DNA of 64,000 nt, taken from positions 1,342,001 to 1,406,000 of the forward strand of contig NZ_CP011032.1 in assembly GCF_002310815.1 (NCBI RefSeq). Reading direction: 5' to 3'. Made by a program: the position numbers and the translations under genes. The number at the start of each line of letters is the position of its first letter. Positions within the stretch are counted from its first letter, which is position 1. Below the pieces are notes generated by a model. It was not told where the DNA came from and did not search any database. It saw only the letters and a list, made by a program, of their open reading frames with translations. Source of the DNA: Pseudoalteromonas tunicata (GTDB lineage: Bacteria; Pseudomonadota; Gammaproteobacteria; Enterobacterales; Alteromonadaceae). Of this stretch, positions 35,498 to 43,259 are shown one piece after another.

Positions 35498-35896
35498 GTA
35501 GGTGCAAGCCTGCTTGCGAAGGCGAGCGCAGCTCGGCCGCTGTTGTAGGTCGGGCTTTAGCTCGACAGTTATTTAAAAGCCGTTTTCACATCAATAACTG
35601 TGTTTAGTTTTAAAAACCGCTTTTTAAATTGGCATTGTTGTTGTCGCACTGGCGACAGCAGCCAAGGGGAGGCTATCGCCGGTCTCCCCTTGGAACCCCT
35701 CGGCGCCTCAAATTTTAAAAAATAGGCAAACTGATCTTCAAAAATACATTTGATGTGAACATAACCGCCATGAAGCGCCATCCATGCCTTAGCATGGCTT
35801 GCTCGACTTACTGTAGCGCATTATTCATCAAATCTATTTTTTCAGGTTTGATTGAAGGGGGAATTTGTTGGCATCAGCGTGAGCTTTGAAATGGTT
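35498..35896 (+). repeat. Structured direct repeat, copy c (399 bp)
   Basis: Close copy of b. The central stem is perfect here: CCAAGGGGAG at 35662-35671 and CTCCCCTTGG at 35684-35693. It ends where a third GTAGGTGCAAGCC begins. Confidence 0.8.
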
Positions 35897-35943
35897 GTAG
35901 GTGCAAGCCTGCTTGCGAAGACGAGCGCAGCTTGCCCGCTTTT
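35897..35943 (+). repeat. Structured repeat, partial copy d
   Basis: The first 45 or so bases of the repeat again, then unrelated sequence. This leaves the repeat as the last feature before the cassette array. Confidence 0.65.
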
Positions 35944-36209
35944 ATCTGTTGATTGAACGAAAATAATACTGTTGATGAGTACAGGGTTTGATGAAGTGTC
36001 CAATAACATTATTAGTCACCGTTTTGTCGGATAATAACAGCGTAGTATCGATAGATATTATAATTGCTTGTTTACTATAGATAAAAAAGGTGTAAATATT
36101 GTGGATATGTTTTATCCGCCGTTTTGGGGGATTTTATCACCCCATTATGGGATCTAATAAGCTGCTAGGTTTTTAGATCTCGTAGCAAACTCCTTGGAAG
36201 GATTAAAAG

Positions 36210-37127
36210 TTGTTTAATTTAATAATCTCTTATGATCCAGAAAGTTGGGACAGAAGCCCTCACGAGCTGGATAGAAGTCGTGTTGCAATTGAATATACTG
36301 CTGATGAAATAAGCGAGAGATACAAATTCTTTGATGAAAAAGCAATTGAGGAGCTTAAAAGCTTCCCCACGCTTTTTGTCACTGAAAACGAATCAGTAGA
36401 ATCCAGGATAGGGTATGTAACAAATATTCGCTTACGACAGAATTCTGTAGTATTCGATTTTGAATTCGACCCTGCTCTTCCGAGCTTGCCCATTGGTACT
36501 ATTGAGGCTTTGCGGGTAGATATAGATGTTGGGAGTTGGGAGCTATCGAGGACGCATTGGGCTATTAAGGATGAACCACTGTTCGATATATTGCTGCGAA
36601 AAGGTTACATTACACAACAGCAATTTAATTCATCTAAATGGGGTGCCACCCAACAACCAACCGCAGAACCACCAGTTATCCCAACCCCGCCGGGTGTTTT
36701 CAATACTTCTCAGGTTTTTATAGTTCACGGCCACGATGATATTGCCAAACTAGAAATGTCATCATTCATTTCTAGCCTAGGGTTGCAGCCTATTATTCTC
36801 CATCAGCAAGCAAGCTCAGGACGAACCATTATAGAAAAAATCGAGCATTACTCTAATGTTGGTTTTGGCGTGGTGTTATACACACCCTGTGACATTGGTT
36901 CCAAGGCTGGAGAGTTGACAGGAAACTATCGCGCTCGTCAAAATGTTGTTTTTGAGCACGGGTTTTTAATAGGTAAGCTTAGCCGCTCAAGAGTTTCCGC
37001 TGTGGTAAAAGGAAACGTTGAAACACCAAATGATATTAGCGGCGTAGTTTACGTCACAATGGATCAAGAAGGGCAATGGAAGCAGCAGCTCTCGGTAGAG
37101 TTGAGAGGAGCAGGTTATCATGTATAA
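36210..37127 (+). CDS. TIR-like (Cap12/PycTIR family) nucleotide-hydrolase protein
   Basis: 305 residues. The C-terminal domain (about 166-305) matches the TIR-like family found in Cap12 and Pycsar effectors: VFIVHGHDD (173-177), GRTIIEK with the expected catalytic Glu209, and ARQNVVFEHGF. Known relatives degrade NAD when triggered by cyclic nucleotides. The N-terminal domain (1-145) is unrecognised and is joined by a proline-rich linker (TAEPPVIPTPPG). No cyclase or other sensor gene is adjacent, so the trigger is unknown. Translation starts at TTG with AAGGA 7 bases upstream. It is followed directly by an attC site, making it the first gene of the cassette array. Confidence 0.8.
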   Translation: MFNLIISYDPESWDRSPHELDRSRVAIEYTADEISERYKFFDEKAIEELKSFPTLFVTENESVESRIGYVTNIRLRQNSVVFDFEFDPALPSLPIGTIEALRVDIDVGSWELSRTHWAIKDEPLFDILLRKGYITQQQFNSSKWGATQQPTAEPPVIPTPPGVFNTSQVFIVHGHDDIAKLEMSSFISSLGLQPIILHQQASSGRTIIEKIEHYSNVGFGVVLYTPCDIGSKAGELTGNYRARQNVVFEHGFLIGKLSRSRVSAVVKGNVETPNDISGVVYVTMDQEGQWKQQLSVELRGAGYHV

Positions 37128-37128
37128 A

Positions 37129-37195
37129 CCTAACAAAAAGCTGCACGCGGATAAATTAATCGCTACGCTCCTAATTTACCGATGAGCTTGGCGTT
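37129..37195 (+). other. attC site A (split by a MITE)
   Basis: Begins CCTAAC immediately after the TIR-like gene. Inner inverted repeat TAAATTA/TAATTTA, ending GGCGTT. The rest of the R' box (GTTAGCC) lies after the MITE at 37343. Confidence 0.75.
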
Positions 37196-37342
37196 GAGGC
37201 TGTAGAATTACTCATTTGGTCAAGTTTTTAGGTGATTTAAGGGGTCTCAAATGCATTGCTTAGTACGAGATTGTCGCTTAGAAAGCGATACAGGAGGTCA
37301 AAAAAATGGCCAAATTTATAAAAATAGAAATTCTATAGCCTC
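37196..37342 (+). mobile_element. MITE copy 1 in the attC R' box
   Basis: 147 bp. The ends are an imperfect inverted repeat, GAGGCTGTAGAATTACT and its complement AGAAATTCTATAGCCTC. GTT is present on both sides (GGCGTT before, GTTAGCC after). The left end equals that of the IS at 44281. Inside is a stem CGCTT/AAGCG and AGGAGGT with ATG at 37306. Confidence 0.8.
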
Positions 37343-37362
37343 GTTAGCCAACAAGAGTTAAT

Positions 37363-37881
37363 ATGTCAGTCATAAGCATTTATCAAGAACCGAAAGACCT
37401 TTTTTTAAAACTAGCTAGAGAGGGAAGAAGGGCTTGGACTTCAGACTCCAAAGTAGATACCGCTGATCATCTTTTCAATTACTGCATAACAGCGCATTCC
37501 TTAAGAGATTGGTGTATTAAACACCTTTCTATTCCTGAAAAAGAATTTCATGAAGTTTGTAATACCTATGAACGACTAAAGTGGTGTAGAGACATAGCTA
37601 ATTCTTCCAAACACTTTGGTCTCATGGCGGACAAAAAAAGTACCGTATCGAAGGTAAGCGATATTAAAGATGAGTTGGTTACTATCACCCCTGATGGTCA
37701 ATCTAGCTCGACTACACACAGTCGAGACTCTTTTATCATCGAAAAATCCAATGGTGAAAGTGAGTTATTGATGATGTTTCTATTTTATTCATTTTCAAAC
37801 TGGGAAGAAATATTTGATAAGTATCAAATACCAAGGTACCCAGACTCTTTAAAGACTGAAATGTTTATAGAATTTACTTAA
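37363..37881 (+). CDS. Cassette hypothetical protein
   Basis: 172 residues, soluble and mainly helical. The stretch DHLFNYCITAHSLRDW and the later CRDIANSSKHF are distinctive; the latter looks a little like HEPN-type RxxxxxH helices, but spacing differs and I do not assign a family. It lies between attC A and attC B, so it is a single-gene cassette. Function unknown; other uncharacterised cassettes carry similar proteins from memory. Confidence 0.65.
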   Translation: MSVISIYQEPKDLFLKLAREGRRAWTSDSKVDTADHLFNYCITAHSLRDWCIKHLSIPEKEFHEVCNTYERLKWCRDIANSSKHFGLMADKKSTVSKVSDIKDELVTITPDGQSSSTTHSRDSFIIEKSNGESELLMMFLFYSFSNWEEIFDKYQIPRYPDSLKTEMFIEFT

Positions 37882-37887
37882 AAGTTG

Positions 37888-37988
37888 GCTAACAAACGCT
37901 TAAACCACAAAGGACGCAAAAAAGTAGGCTTGCGCTCCTTCGTCGCTAATTTTAGCCTGCTATTTTGCGCCGATTAATCGAGGCGTTA
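37888..37988 (+). other. attC site B (interrupted by a group II intron)
   Basis: About 100 bp. GCTAAC at 37888 is the left simple box. Inner arms CAAAAAAGTAGGCT and AGCCTGCTATTTTG are complementary, and the right end GGCGTTA is cut by the intron start GTGCG at 37989. The box would be restored as GGCGTTA-TGTG after splicing. Confidence 0.8.
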
Positions 37989-38508
37989 GTGCGTCAAGCG
38001 AAGCTTGATGCATCTTGCAGGGTGCAAGTCCCTGTCGGGTAAGGTTTAACTCACCACCCGTATCGAGTGTTGCGCCTATGGCGGAGCTGTTTTTTTTTCA
38101 GCGAACAAGATAGGTGAAGCGTACACAGAGAATTAAGTAGGCCACAGGGGATCCGTGTCCCTGAAGTGCTGAGATCGCTCCGATAAATACAGTCTGACTG
38201 ACGAGGTTTGTAACGCCACTGAAGTCCAAGCAAAGCAACCGTAATGAGTGAGGTTGTGGCGAGTCAGCGGAGTTATTAAGCCGTGGCATGTTTAAAGAGA
38301 TGCATCAGGAACTTGAGAGAGCCAAAGGTGTTCCGCAAGGACGCGGTAGGGAAGCTAAGTCAAAAGCAAGGCCAACGATGACCCTTTGGCAGTCAGACCA
38401 GTTCGTAGTAGTTTGAGACGGGAAAGCCGATCACATGGCGAAGGGGCTGGCAGTTATATCACGTGTTTAGCAGACACATAGGCCGGACAATGTAGGGCTG
38501 GACTCACT

Positions 38509-39812
38509 ATGATAACCGAACTAAACGCGATCACATTTAAATCACAGCGCCACCCCAAACACAGGTTTCAGAACTTATACGGATTACTAAGGGAAGATTT
38601 CCTGTATCAAAGTTGGGGTCAGCTCAATAAACAAGCAGCCGCTGGTATTGATGGCATCACCATGCCTGCTTATCAGCAGCAACTTGTTGGCAACATTACT
38701 CGACTGAGCGATGCCCTGAAGCATAAGCGCTTTCGAGCCAATGACATCAAACGTGTCTTTATTCCCAAAGCAAATGGCAAACAGAGACCGCTGGGCTTGC
38801 CCACGGTGGATGATAAATTGGTGCAACAAGGCGTGAGCCAGATATTGCAAAGTATCTGGGAAGCGGATTTTCTGCCCAATAGCTATGGCTACCGACCGAA
38901 TAAAAGCGCCCATCAAGCGGTGCACAGTTTAGCGTTGAATCTTCAGTTTAAAGGATACGGTTACATTGTGGAGGCTGACATTAAAGGCTTCTTCAACAAC
39001 CTTGATCACAACTGGCTGATGAAGATGCTCAAACAACGCATTGATGACAAAGCCATGCTGAGTTTAATCAGCCAATGGCTTAAAGCCCGCATAAAATCAC
39101 CTGAAGGGGTATTTGAATACCCGAAAAGCGGTACGCCGCAAGGGGGGATCATTAGCCCGGTACTGGCGAACATCTACCTGCATTACGCACTCGACTTATG
39201 GTTTGAAAAGAAAGTAAAACCCCGAATGCGTGGCCGCGCGATGCTCATCCGGTACGCCGATGATTTTGTGTGTGCGTTTCAGTACGCCAACGATGCTGAG
39301 CGATTTTACGAGGTGCTGCCAAAACGACTGAAGACTTTTATTTAAACATAAGCAATTTAGAAGTGGCAGAGGAGAAAACCTCACTGCTACGATTTAGTCG
39401 ATTTCACCCGAGTCGAAAACGGCAATTTGTGTTTCTTGGTTTTGCCTTTTACTGGGCAAAAGATGCACAGGGAAAACCTCGACTCAGGCGGCGAACAGGG
39501 GCGGAAAAGCACCGCGCCAGCATGAGCGAGTTTTACCAATACATCAAAGCCAAGCGGTCAAACAAGCTCAACACTTGGATGCCGCAACTGAAACGCAAAC
39601 TGATGGGATACCGAAATTACTTTGGCCTGCCAGACAACAGCTGCAGCCTTGATAGATTGTACAGTTATGTGTTGCACAGTTTATACAAATGGCTGAATAG
39701 GCGCAGTGGCAGACGCAGTTACAATTGGAGTAATTTCAAGAAGATGCTAATGTATTATGCAATTGAGCGACCAAGAGTGAGTAAGCGATTTATTCACGTA
39801 GATTGGTACTAG
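38509..39812 (+). pseudogene. Group II intron maturase, frameshifted
   Basis: Two in-line frames make one reverse transcriptase/maturase of about 430 residues. The first (38509-39345) has the RT domain with RPLGLPTVDDKLVQ, GTPQGGIISPVLANIYLHY and the active site YADD. The second (from about 39363 to 39812) starts at LEVAEEKTSLLRFSRF and holds the maturase (GIIM/X) domain ending SRRSYNW-type and VDWY. They are separated by a 14-nt-like insertion near 39337 (TTTAAACATAAG) that adds a stop and a frame change, so the protein is probably not made whole. Confidence 0.85.
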
Positions 39813-39849
39813 GAGCGTGTTGATTTACACGCGTGAATATATAACTGAA

Positions 39850-39882
39850 GAGCCGGATGCGGTAATTCCGCACGTCCGGATC
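39850..39882 (+). other. Group II intron domain V
   Basis: A 33-base hairpin starting GAGCCGGATGCGG and ending CCGCACGTCCGGATC. The AGC triad near the start and the two-base bulge (CG) are typical of the catalytic domain V. The apical loop (TAATT) differs from the usual GNRA. Confidence 0.75.
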
Positions 39883-39944
39883 TGTGTGGGGTCGGCCCAG
39901 TAATGGGTCGCTCTACCACGATTGTGTACAAGGACAATTGAGCA

Positions 39945-40154
39945 TTGGAAAACACTCCAGAATATCCTATTTGCATCGTTTATGAGGACGAAACAGAAAA
40001 TGTTGTGTTAGCTAACGCAATGGAGGTTATGACTCACCTCGAATGGTTTGACTCTGATGATCCTGAATCTTGTGCTCAAGTAACAGATGCAAAAAATAAA
40101 GCTGTTAGCCTTAAAGTTGAAGCTCTGGAAATTATAGAGCTAAAGTACACATAA
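39945..40154 (+). CDS. Small acidic cassette protein
   Basis: 69 residues, soluble and acidic, starting TTG with AAGGA upstream. No family recognised. It lies after the intron and ends at attC C, so it is the cassette whose upstream attC was interrupted. TTG start and lack of homologue evidence keep this tentative. Confidence 0.55.
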   Translation: MENTPEYPICIVYEDETENVVLANAMEVMTHLEWFDSDDPESCAQVTDAKNKAVSLKVEALEIIELKYT

Positions 40155-40253
40155 CAAGGCAAATTAAAAAGGGCGGACAAAAACCAGTTGGCTTTGTTCG
40201 TGCCTCACAAACTATAGCCAACTAATTTTTGCCGTTTATTTGCGGCGTTAAGT
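40149..40253 (+). other. attC site C
   Basis: 105 bp. ACATAAC at the left end and GTTAAGT at the right end fit RYYYAAC and GTTRRRY. Arms CAGTTGGCT and AGCCAACT pair. It overlaps the stop codon of the preceding gene. Confidence 0.85.
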
Positions 40254-40274
40254 TGCTGAAAGGAAATCGCAGCT

Positions 40275-40646
40275 ATGGGAAGAAGGTATCGTAGGAGGCG
40301 TAGCAATAGCATCGTGTCTGTAATTCCAGATATAGTGCATATCGCGTCGCGATTGCCGTGGTGGGGGGCACTGCTGACGGGAGTTATTTCTTACTTTCTC
40401 ATTGCTATTCTTCTTGGTGGTTACATCGAAGGGCATATTGCTAGTCAAGCCGGGAGTAAATTCTACGTCATTATCGAGGCTCGCTATGGCCGTTTGGTGC
40501 ACGTATGCAATTGGGTAGGTATAGCGTGTTTTGTTGTTGGGTTATTCTTCGCAATCCGTAACTACTTTGTTTTCAATCGTGCTACCAGCAACGAAAAAGG
40601 TATTGTTACTTTTATTTCTAAATTAATAGGCCGTAGCATTGATTAG
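40275..40646 (+). CDS. Cassette membrane protein with Arg-rich N-terminus
   Basis: 123 residues: basic start (MGRRYRRRRSN), then two transmembrane helices (about 33-53 and 82-102). The first resembles the membrane module LPWWGALLTGVISY seen at the N-terminus of some Mrr-type restriction proteins, but no nuclease domain follows; that likeness is from memory and weak. GAAAGGAAA ribosome site. Confidence 0.6.
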   Translation: MGRRYRRRRSNSIVSVIPDIVHIASRLPWWGALLTGVISYFLIAILLGGYIEGHIASQAGSKFYVIIEARYGRLVHVCNWVGIACFVVGLFFAIRNYFVFNRATSNEKGIVTFISKLIGRSID

Positions 40647-40651
40647 TCGCA

Positions 40652-40739
40652 ACTTAACAAGCGCATGTTGTTCGCCCCTGCGGGGCTGGGACCTCCGTTC
40701 CGCTGCGCTTCACTTCGGCCCCAAATGCGGGCGTTATAT
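40652..40739 (+). other. attC site D
   Basis: 88 bp, GC-rich type. ACTTAAC at the left, GGGCGTTATAT at the right. Internal GCCCCTGCGGGGC hairpin. Distinct from the longer attC sites B, C, G and H. Confidence 0.8.
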
Positions 40740-40754
40740 GCCAAGGAGGTTTCG

Positions 40755-40988
40755 GTGGAAGAGTTAGCCGAAGGAGCATTCAAAGCTATTCTTAGATTTA
40801 TCCGCTTCATCCTATTGGAAGCTATTTGCGAGTTTCTTATCTATTGGGTTGGTCGTATATTTCTAAATATTGTTACTTTAGGTAATTATCCTCGTGGCCG
40901 ACAGGTTGAAGATCATGAAGGTCGCATTATATGTACGGGATTTGCGGTAATTATCCTAACCATTGTCTTGATAAGTCTTTATGTCTAA
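40755..40988 (+). CDS. Small cassette membrane protein
   Basis: 77 residues from GTG at 40755, preceded by AGGAGG at 6 bases. Two transmembrane helices (about 17-38 and 57-76). The open frame reaches back to 40665, but that stretch is the upstream attC. Unknown function. Confidence 0.6.
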   Translation: MEELAEGAFKAILRFIRFILLEAICEFLIYWVGRIFLNIVTLGNYPRGRQVEDHEGRIICTGFAVIILTIVLISLYV

Positions 40989-40994
40989 ATTGGC

Positions 40995-41072
40995 ATATAA
41001 CAATCGCCATCAAAACGCCGCTTCGCGGCTCGACTCGCAACACGTTGCTCGCGCTTGTGGCGGGCGTTATAT
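40995..41072 (+). other. attC site E
   Basis: 78 bp. ATATAAC at the left and GGGCGTTATAT at the right. Internal stems CGCCGCTTCGCGGC and CAACACGTTG. Same GC-rich type as D and F. Confidence 0.85.
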
Positions 41073-41090
41073 GTTAAGGCATCATGTTCA

Positions 41091-41605
41091 GTGAAAACTT
41101 TGTTATTAGTCATTACATATATTTTTTTCGCAGGTAAGGCATTTGCTGAAGAACCAAACTGCTCTGAGAATGAAGCTTTTCATGGCTTGATGTTTGAGTT
41201 ATCAGTTAACATTCGCTACGTGACGATATGGTTTTCAGGTTTTGCGTTGGGAAAGATGCAAGTTTTTTGGTTTCGGAGCTATATCAGACAGCCTATGTGT
41301 CTGAATATGGGATAAGACCAGCGTTGAATTATCATTCCAAAGTCAGGCTCACCAGTGAGATAAAAAGCAAAATTGATGATTTGTATAAAAATGCTTTGCT
41401 TAATTCACGGCCTGATAATATTAGGGGGTTGGACGGCTCAACTTGGTGTTTTCGGCCAAAATCAGGCAATTCGTACACTGAGCTTTGCTACTGGTCTCCA
41501 ATTGAACATCCAGAAAGTAAAAGAGGCCTGAAAGATATATCAAATTTAGGTATTTATCTGTTTGATATATCTGGATTGCAAGAATACGGAGGAGTATTTC
41601 AGTAA
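41091..41605 (+). pseudogene. Frameshifted secreted cassette protein
   Basis: Starts GTG at 41091 with a clear signal peptide (MKTLLLVITYIFFAGKAFA), continues about 40 residues, and then the frame is interrupted near 41255. The downstream reading (GKDASFLVSELYQTAYVSEY to 41605) continues smoothly in another frame. Joined, they give a secreted protein of about 170 residues. Either a one-base indel in the gene or a sequencing error. No family recognised. Confidence 0.6.
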
Positions 41606-41618
41606 TGATGAACACTCC

Positions 41619-41695
41619 ATATAACAAGCGCCTTAAACAACGCGGCCTGCGGCCGCTGGACTCGCAACAAGTTGCTCGCCGTTTAGGCGTGCGTT
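41619..41695 (+). other. attC site F (split by MITE 2)
   Basis: 77 bp. ATATAAC, internal GCGGCCTGCGGCCGC and CAACAAGTTG stems, ending GTGCGTT. The R' box continues GTTAGC after the MITE. Confidence 0.8.
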
Positions 41696-41842
41696 GAGGC
41701 TGTAGAATTACTAATTTGGTCAAGTTTTTAGGTGATTTAAGGGGTCTCAAATGCATTGCTTAGTACGAGATAATCGCTTAGAAAGCGATACAGGAGGTCA
41801 AAAAAATGGCCAAATTTATAAAAATAGAAATTCTACAGTCTC
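41696..41842 (+). mobile_element. MITE copy 2 in the attC R' box
   Basis: 147 bp, close to copy 1, with right end AATTCTACAGTCTC. AGGAGGT and ATG are kept, and the frame continues to a TAG formed with the flanking GTTAG. A second frame starting ATG CAT TGC further upstream is open for 44 codons and overlaps the next gene's start. Confidence 0.82.
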
Positions 41843-41871
41843 GTTAGCTTTCTTATCAACATTGGAGTTTT

Positions 41872-42387
41872 ATGAAAGGTTATAGATGGACTTGTAACGC
41901 ATGTAGTGTTGGAAATGCTTCAAATGAAACTCATTGTTCAAAGTGTGGCTGTTCTGCAACAGCAGGTACAGAAGATATTGAAAAGCATAAAAACCCTGGG
42001 GGTTTTAAGAAAAGAAAAACAATCGAAGAATATAAAAAACAGCTATTACCTCTTTTATTTTCTCCATTTTTCTTAGTTATTTACATGCATAATGGTAAAT
42101 TCGAAATTGCTTTACTTTTATTTGTAGCCGTAGCTTTTATTATTACTAAAAATCTTAAGTTGTTGCTTTACATATCTACTGATAAAAAAGCCAAAACCAT
42201 GCTACTTACGTTTTCCTGCACATTATTACTGTTTATTTTAACTAGGATTTATCTAATTCCTGATAATAGTTCTTCTGTAGGTTGGGGCGTTTTGTTCTAC
42301 TTTATTTTTACTTTTGGCTTTATGTATTATTTCACTAAAGGTAAAAGGTTCAATAAGTTACTCGAACAGTATTACAAAAAAAGCTAA
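41872..42387 (+). CDS. RanBP2-type zinc-finger membrane protein, copy 1
   Basis: 171 residues. A single N-terminal W-x-C-x2-C-x10-C-x2-C finger (WTCNACSVGNA..., CSKC, residues 6-25) resembles RanBP2-type zinc ribbons. About four transmembrane segments follow (from about residue 58 to the end). Preceded by GGAG 7 bases before ATG. Identical in protein sequence to the gene at 42654. Function unknown. Confidence 0.7.
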   Translation: MKGYRWTCNACSVGNASNETHCSKCGCSATAGTEDIEKHKNPGGFKKRKTIEEYKKQLLPLLFSPFFLVIYMHNGKFEIALLLFVAVAFIITKNLKLLLYISTDKKAKTMLLTFSCTLLLFILTRIYLIPDNSSSVGWGVLFYFIFTFGFMYYFTKGKRFNKLLEQYYKKS

Positions 42388-42477
42388 CAAGAAATTAAAC
42401 AAGGACAAAAAACAGTTGGTTTTTGCTCCTGCGTCGCTTATTTTAACCAACTATTTTTTGCCTGTTAATTAGGCGTT
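42383..42477 (+). other. attC site G1
   Basis: 95 bp. GCTAAC overlaps the stop codon, inner arms AACAGTTGGTT and AACCAACTATT pair, ends AGGCGTT. Long type. Confidence 0.85.
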
Positions 42478-42624
42478 GAGGTTGTAGAATTACTTATTTG
42501 GTCAAATTTTTAGGTGATTTAAGGGGTCTCAAATGTATTGCTTAGTGTGAGATCATCGCTTAGAAAGCGATACAGGAGGTCAAAAAAATGGCCAAATTTA
42601 TAAAAATAGAAATTCTACAGTCTC
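42478..42624 (+). mobile_element. MITE copy 3 in the attC R' box
   Basis: 147 bp. A few base changes distinguish it from copies 1 and 2 (GAGGTTGTAG, AAATGTATTGC, GTGTGAGATC) and are shared with copy 4. The upstream small frame is stopped after five codons (TGA); the AGGAGGT-ATG segment is intact. Confidence 0.82.
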
Positions 42625-42653
42625 GTTAGCTTTCTTATCAACATTGGAGTTTT

Positions 42654-43169
42654 ATGAAAGGTTATAGATGGACTTGTAACGCATGTAGTGTTGGAAATGC
42701 TTCAAATGAAACTCATTGTTCAAAGTGTGGCTGTTCTGCAACAGCAGGTACAGAAGATATTGAAAAGCATAAAAACCCTGGGGGTTTTAAGAAAAGAAAA
42801 ACAATCGAAGAATATAAAAAACAGCTATTACCTCTTTTATTTTCTCCATTTTTCTTAGTTATTTACATGCATAATGGTAAATTCGAAATTGCTTTACTTT
42901 TATTTGTAGCCGTAGCTTTTATTATTACTAAAAATCTTAAGTTGTTGCTTTACATATCTACTGATAAAAAAGCCAAAACCATGCTACTTACGTTTTCCTG
43001 CACATTATTACTGTTTATTTTAACTAGGATTTATCTAATTCCTGATAATAGTTCTTCTGTAGGTTGGGGCGTTTTGTTCTACTTTATTTTTACTTTTGGC
43101 TTTATGTATTATTTCACTAAAGGTAAAAGGTTCAATAAGTTACTCGAACAGTATTACAAAAAAAGCTAA
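42654..43169 (+). CDS. RanBP2-type zinc-finger membrane protein, copy 2
   Basis: Identical protein to the gene at 41872, exactly 782 bp downstream. Together with its attC and MITE it forms a tandem duplicate; the copy has had no time to diverge. Same finger and transmembrane layout. Confidence 0.7.
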   Translation: MKGYRWTCNACSVGNASNETHCSKCGCSATAGTEDIEKHKNPGGFKKRKTIEEYKKQLLPLLFSPFFLVIYMHNGKFEIALLLFVAVAFIITKNLKLLLYISTDKKAKTMLLTFSCTLLLFILTRIYLIPDNSSSVGWGVLFYFIFTFGFMYYFTKGKRFNKLLEQYYKKS

Positions 43170-43259
43170 CAAGAAATTAAACAAGGACAAAAAACAGTTG
43201 GTTTTTGCTCCTGCGTCGCTTATTTTAACCAACTATTTTTTGCCTGTTAATTAGGCGTT
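43165..43259 (+). other. attC site G2
   Basis: Copy of site G1, 782 bp away, ending AGGCGTT directly before MITE 4. Confidence 0.85.

Larger units (their letters stand above)
34645..36209. other. Long non-coding region rich in structured repeats
   Basis: Apart from the rlmM terminator, this 1.5 kb holds four copies, two of them partial, of a structured repeat and no convincing gene. Short open frames at 35164-35382 (-) and 35569-35781 (-) are translations of the repeat itself. It marks the border between the core chromosome and the cassette array. Confidence 0.7.
37989..39922 (+). mobile_element. Group II intron inserted in attC B
   Basis: Begins GTGCG, the classic group II 5' end, followed by domain-I-like stems. 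It carries a maturase/reverse-transcriptase gene and ends with a domain V hairpin (39850-39882) and a domain VI stem. The 3' end is placed at CGAT (39922) because joining 37988 to 39923 regenerates an attC-like GGCGTTATGTG; this boundary is inferred. The intron lies in the same orientation as the cassettes. Confidence 0.75.

Noticed and set aside
35164..35781. Minus-strand frames of about 70 codons sharing LHGGY-HIKCIFEDQFAYFLK
   Set aside because: They are translations of the two non-coding direct repeats, lack ribosome sites and differ by indels that scramble the middle.
34645..36209. Integron integrase or attI at the left border of the array
   Set aside because: No tyrosine-recombinase frame and no attI-like GTT box were found; sequence there is the structured repeat and AT-rich DNA.
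36210..37127. A complete CBASS, Pycsar or Thoeris system
   Set aside because: Only the TIR-like gene is present; I found no CD-NTase, cyclase, ThsA or other partner in either direction.
37363..37881. HEPN toxin identity for the 172-residue cassette protein
   Set aside because: The R...H helix has RDIANSSKH spacing, not the RxxxxxH consensus, and no partner nucleotidyltransferase is adjacent; left as hypothetical.
38051..38289. Minus-strand frames at the start of the intron
   Set aside because: They lie in ribozyme domain I, which is structured RNA; no coding evidence.
40665..40754. N-terminal extension of the 40755 membrane protein
   Set aside because: These codons are the preceding attC D; the SD-linked GTG at 40755 is a better start.
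41421..41756. Minus-strand frame of 111 codons across attC F
   Set aside because: Shadow of the plus-strand cassette gene and attC stems.
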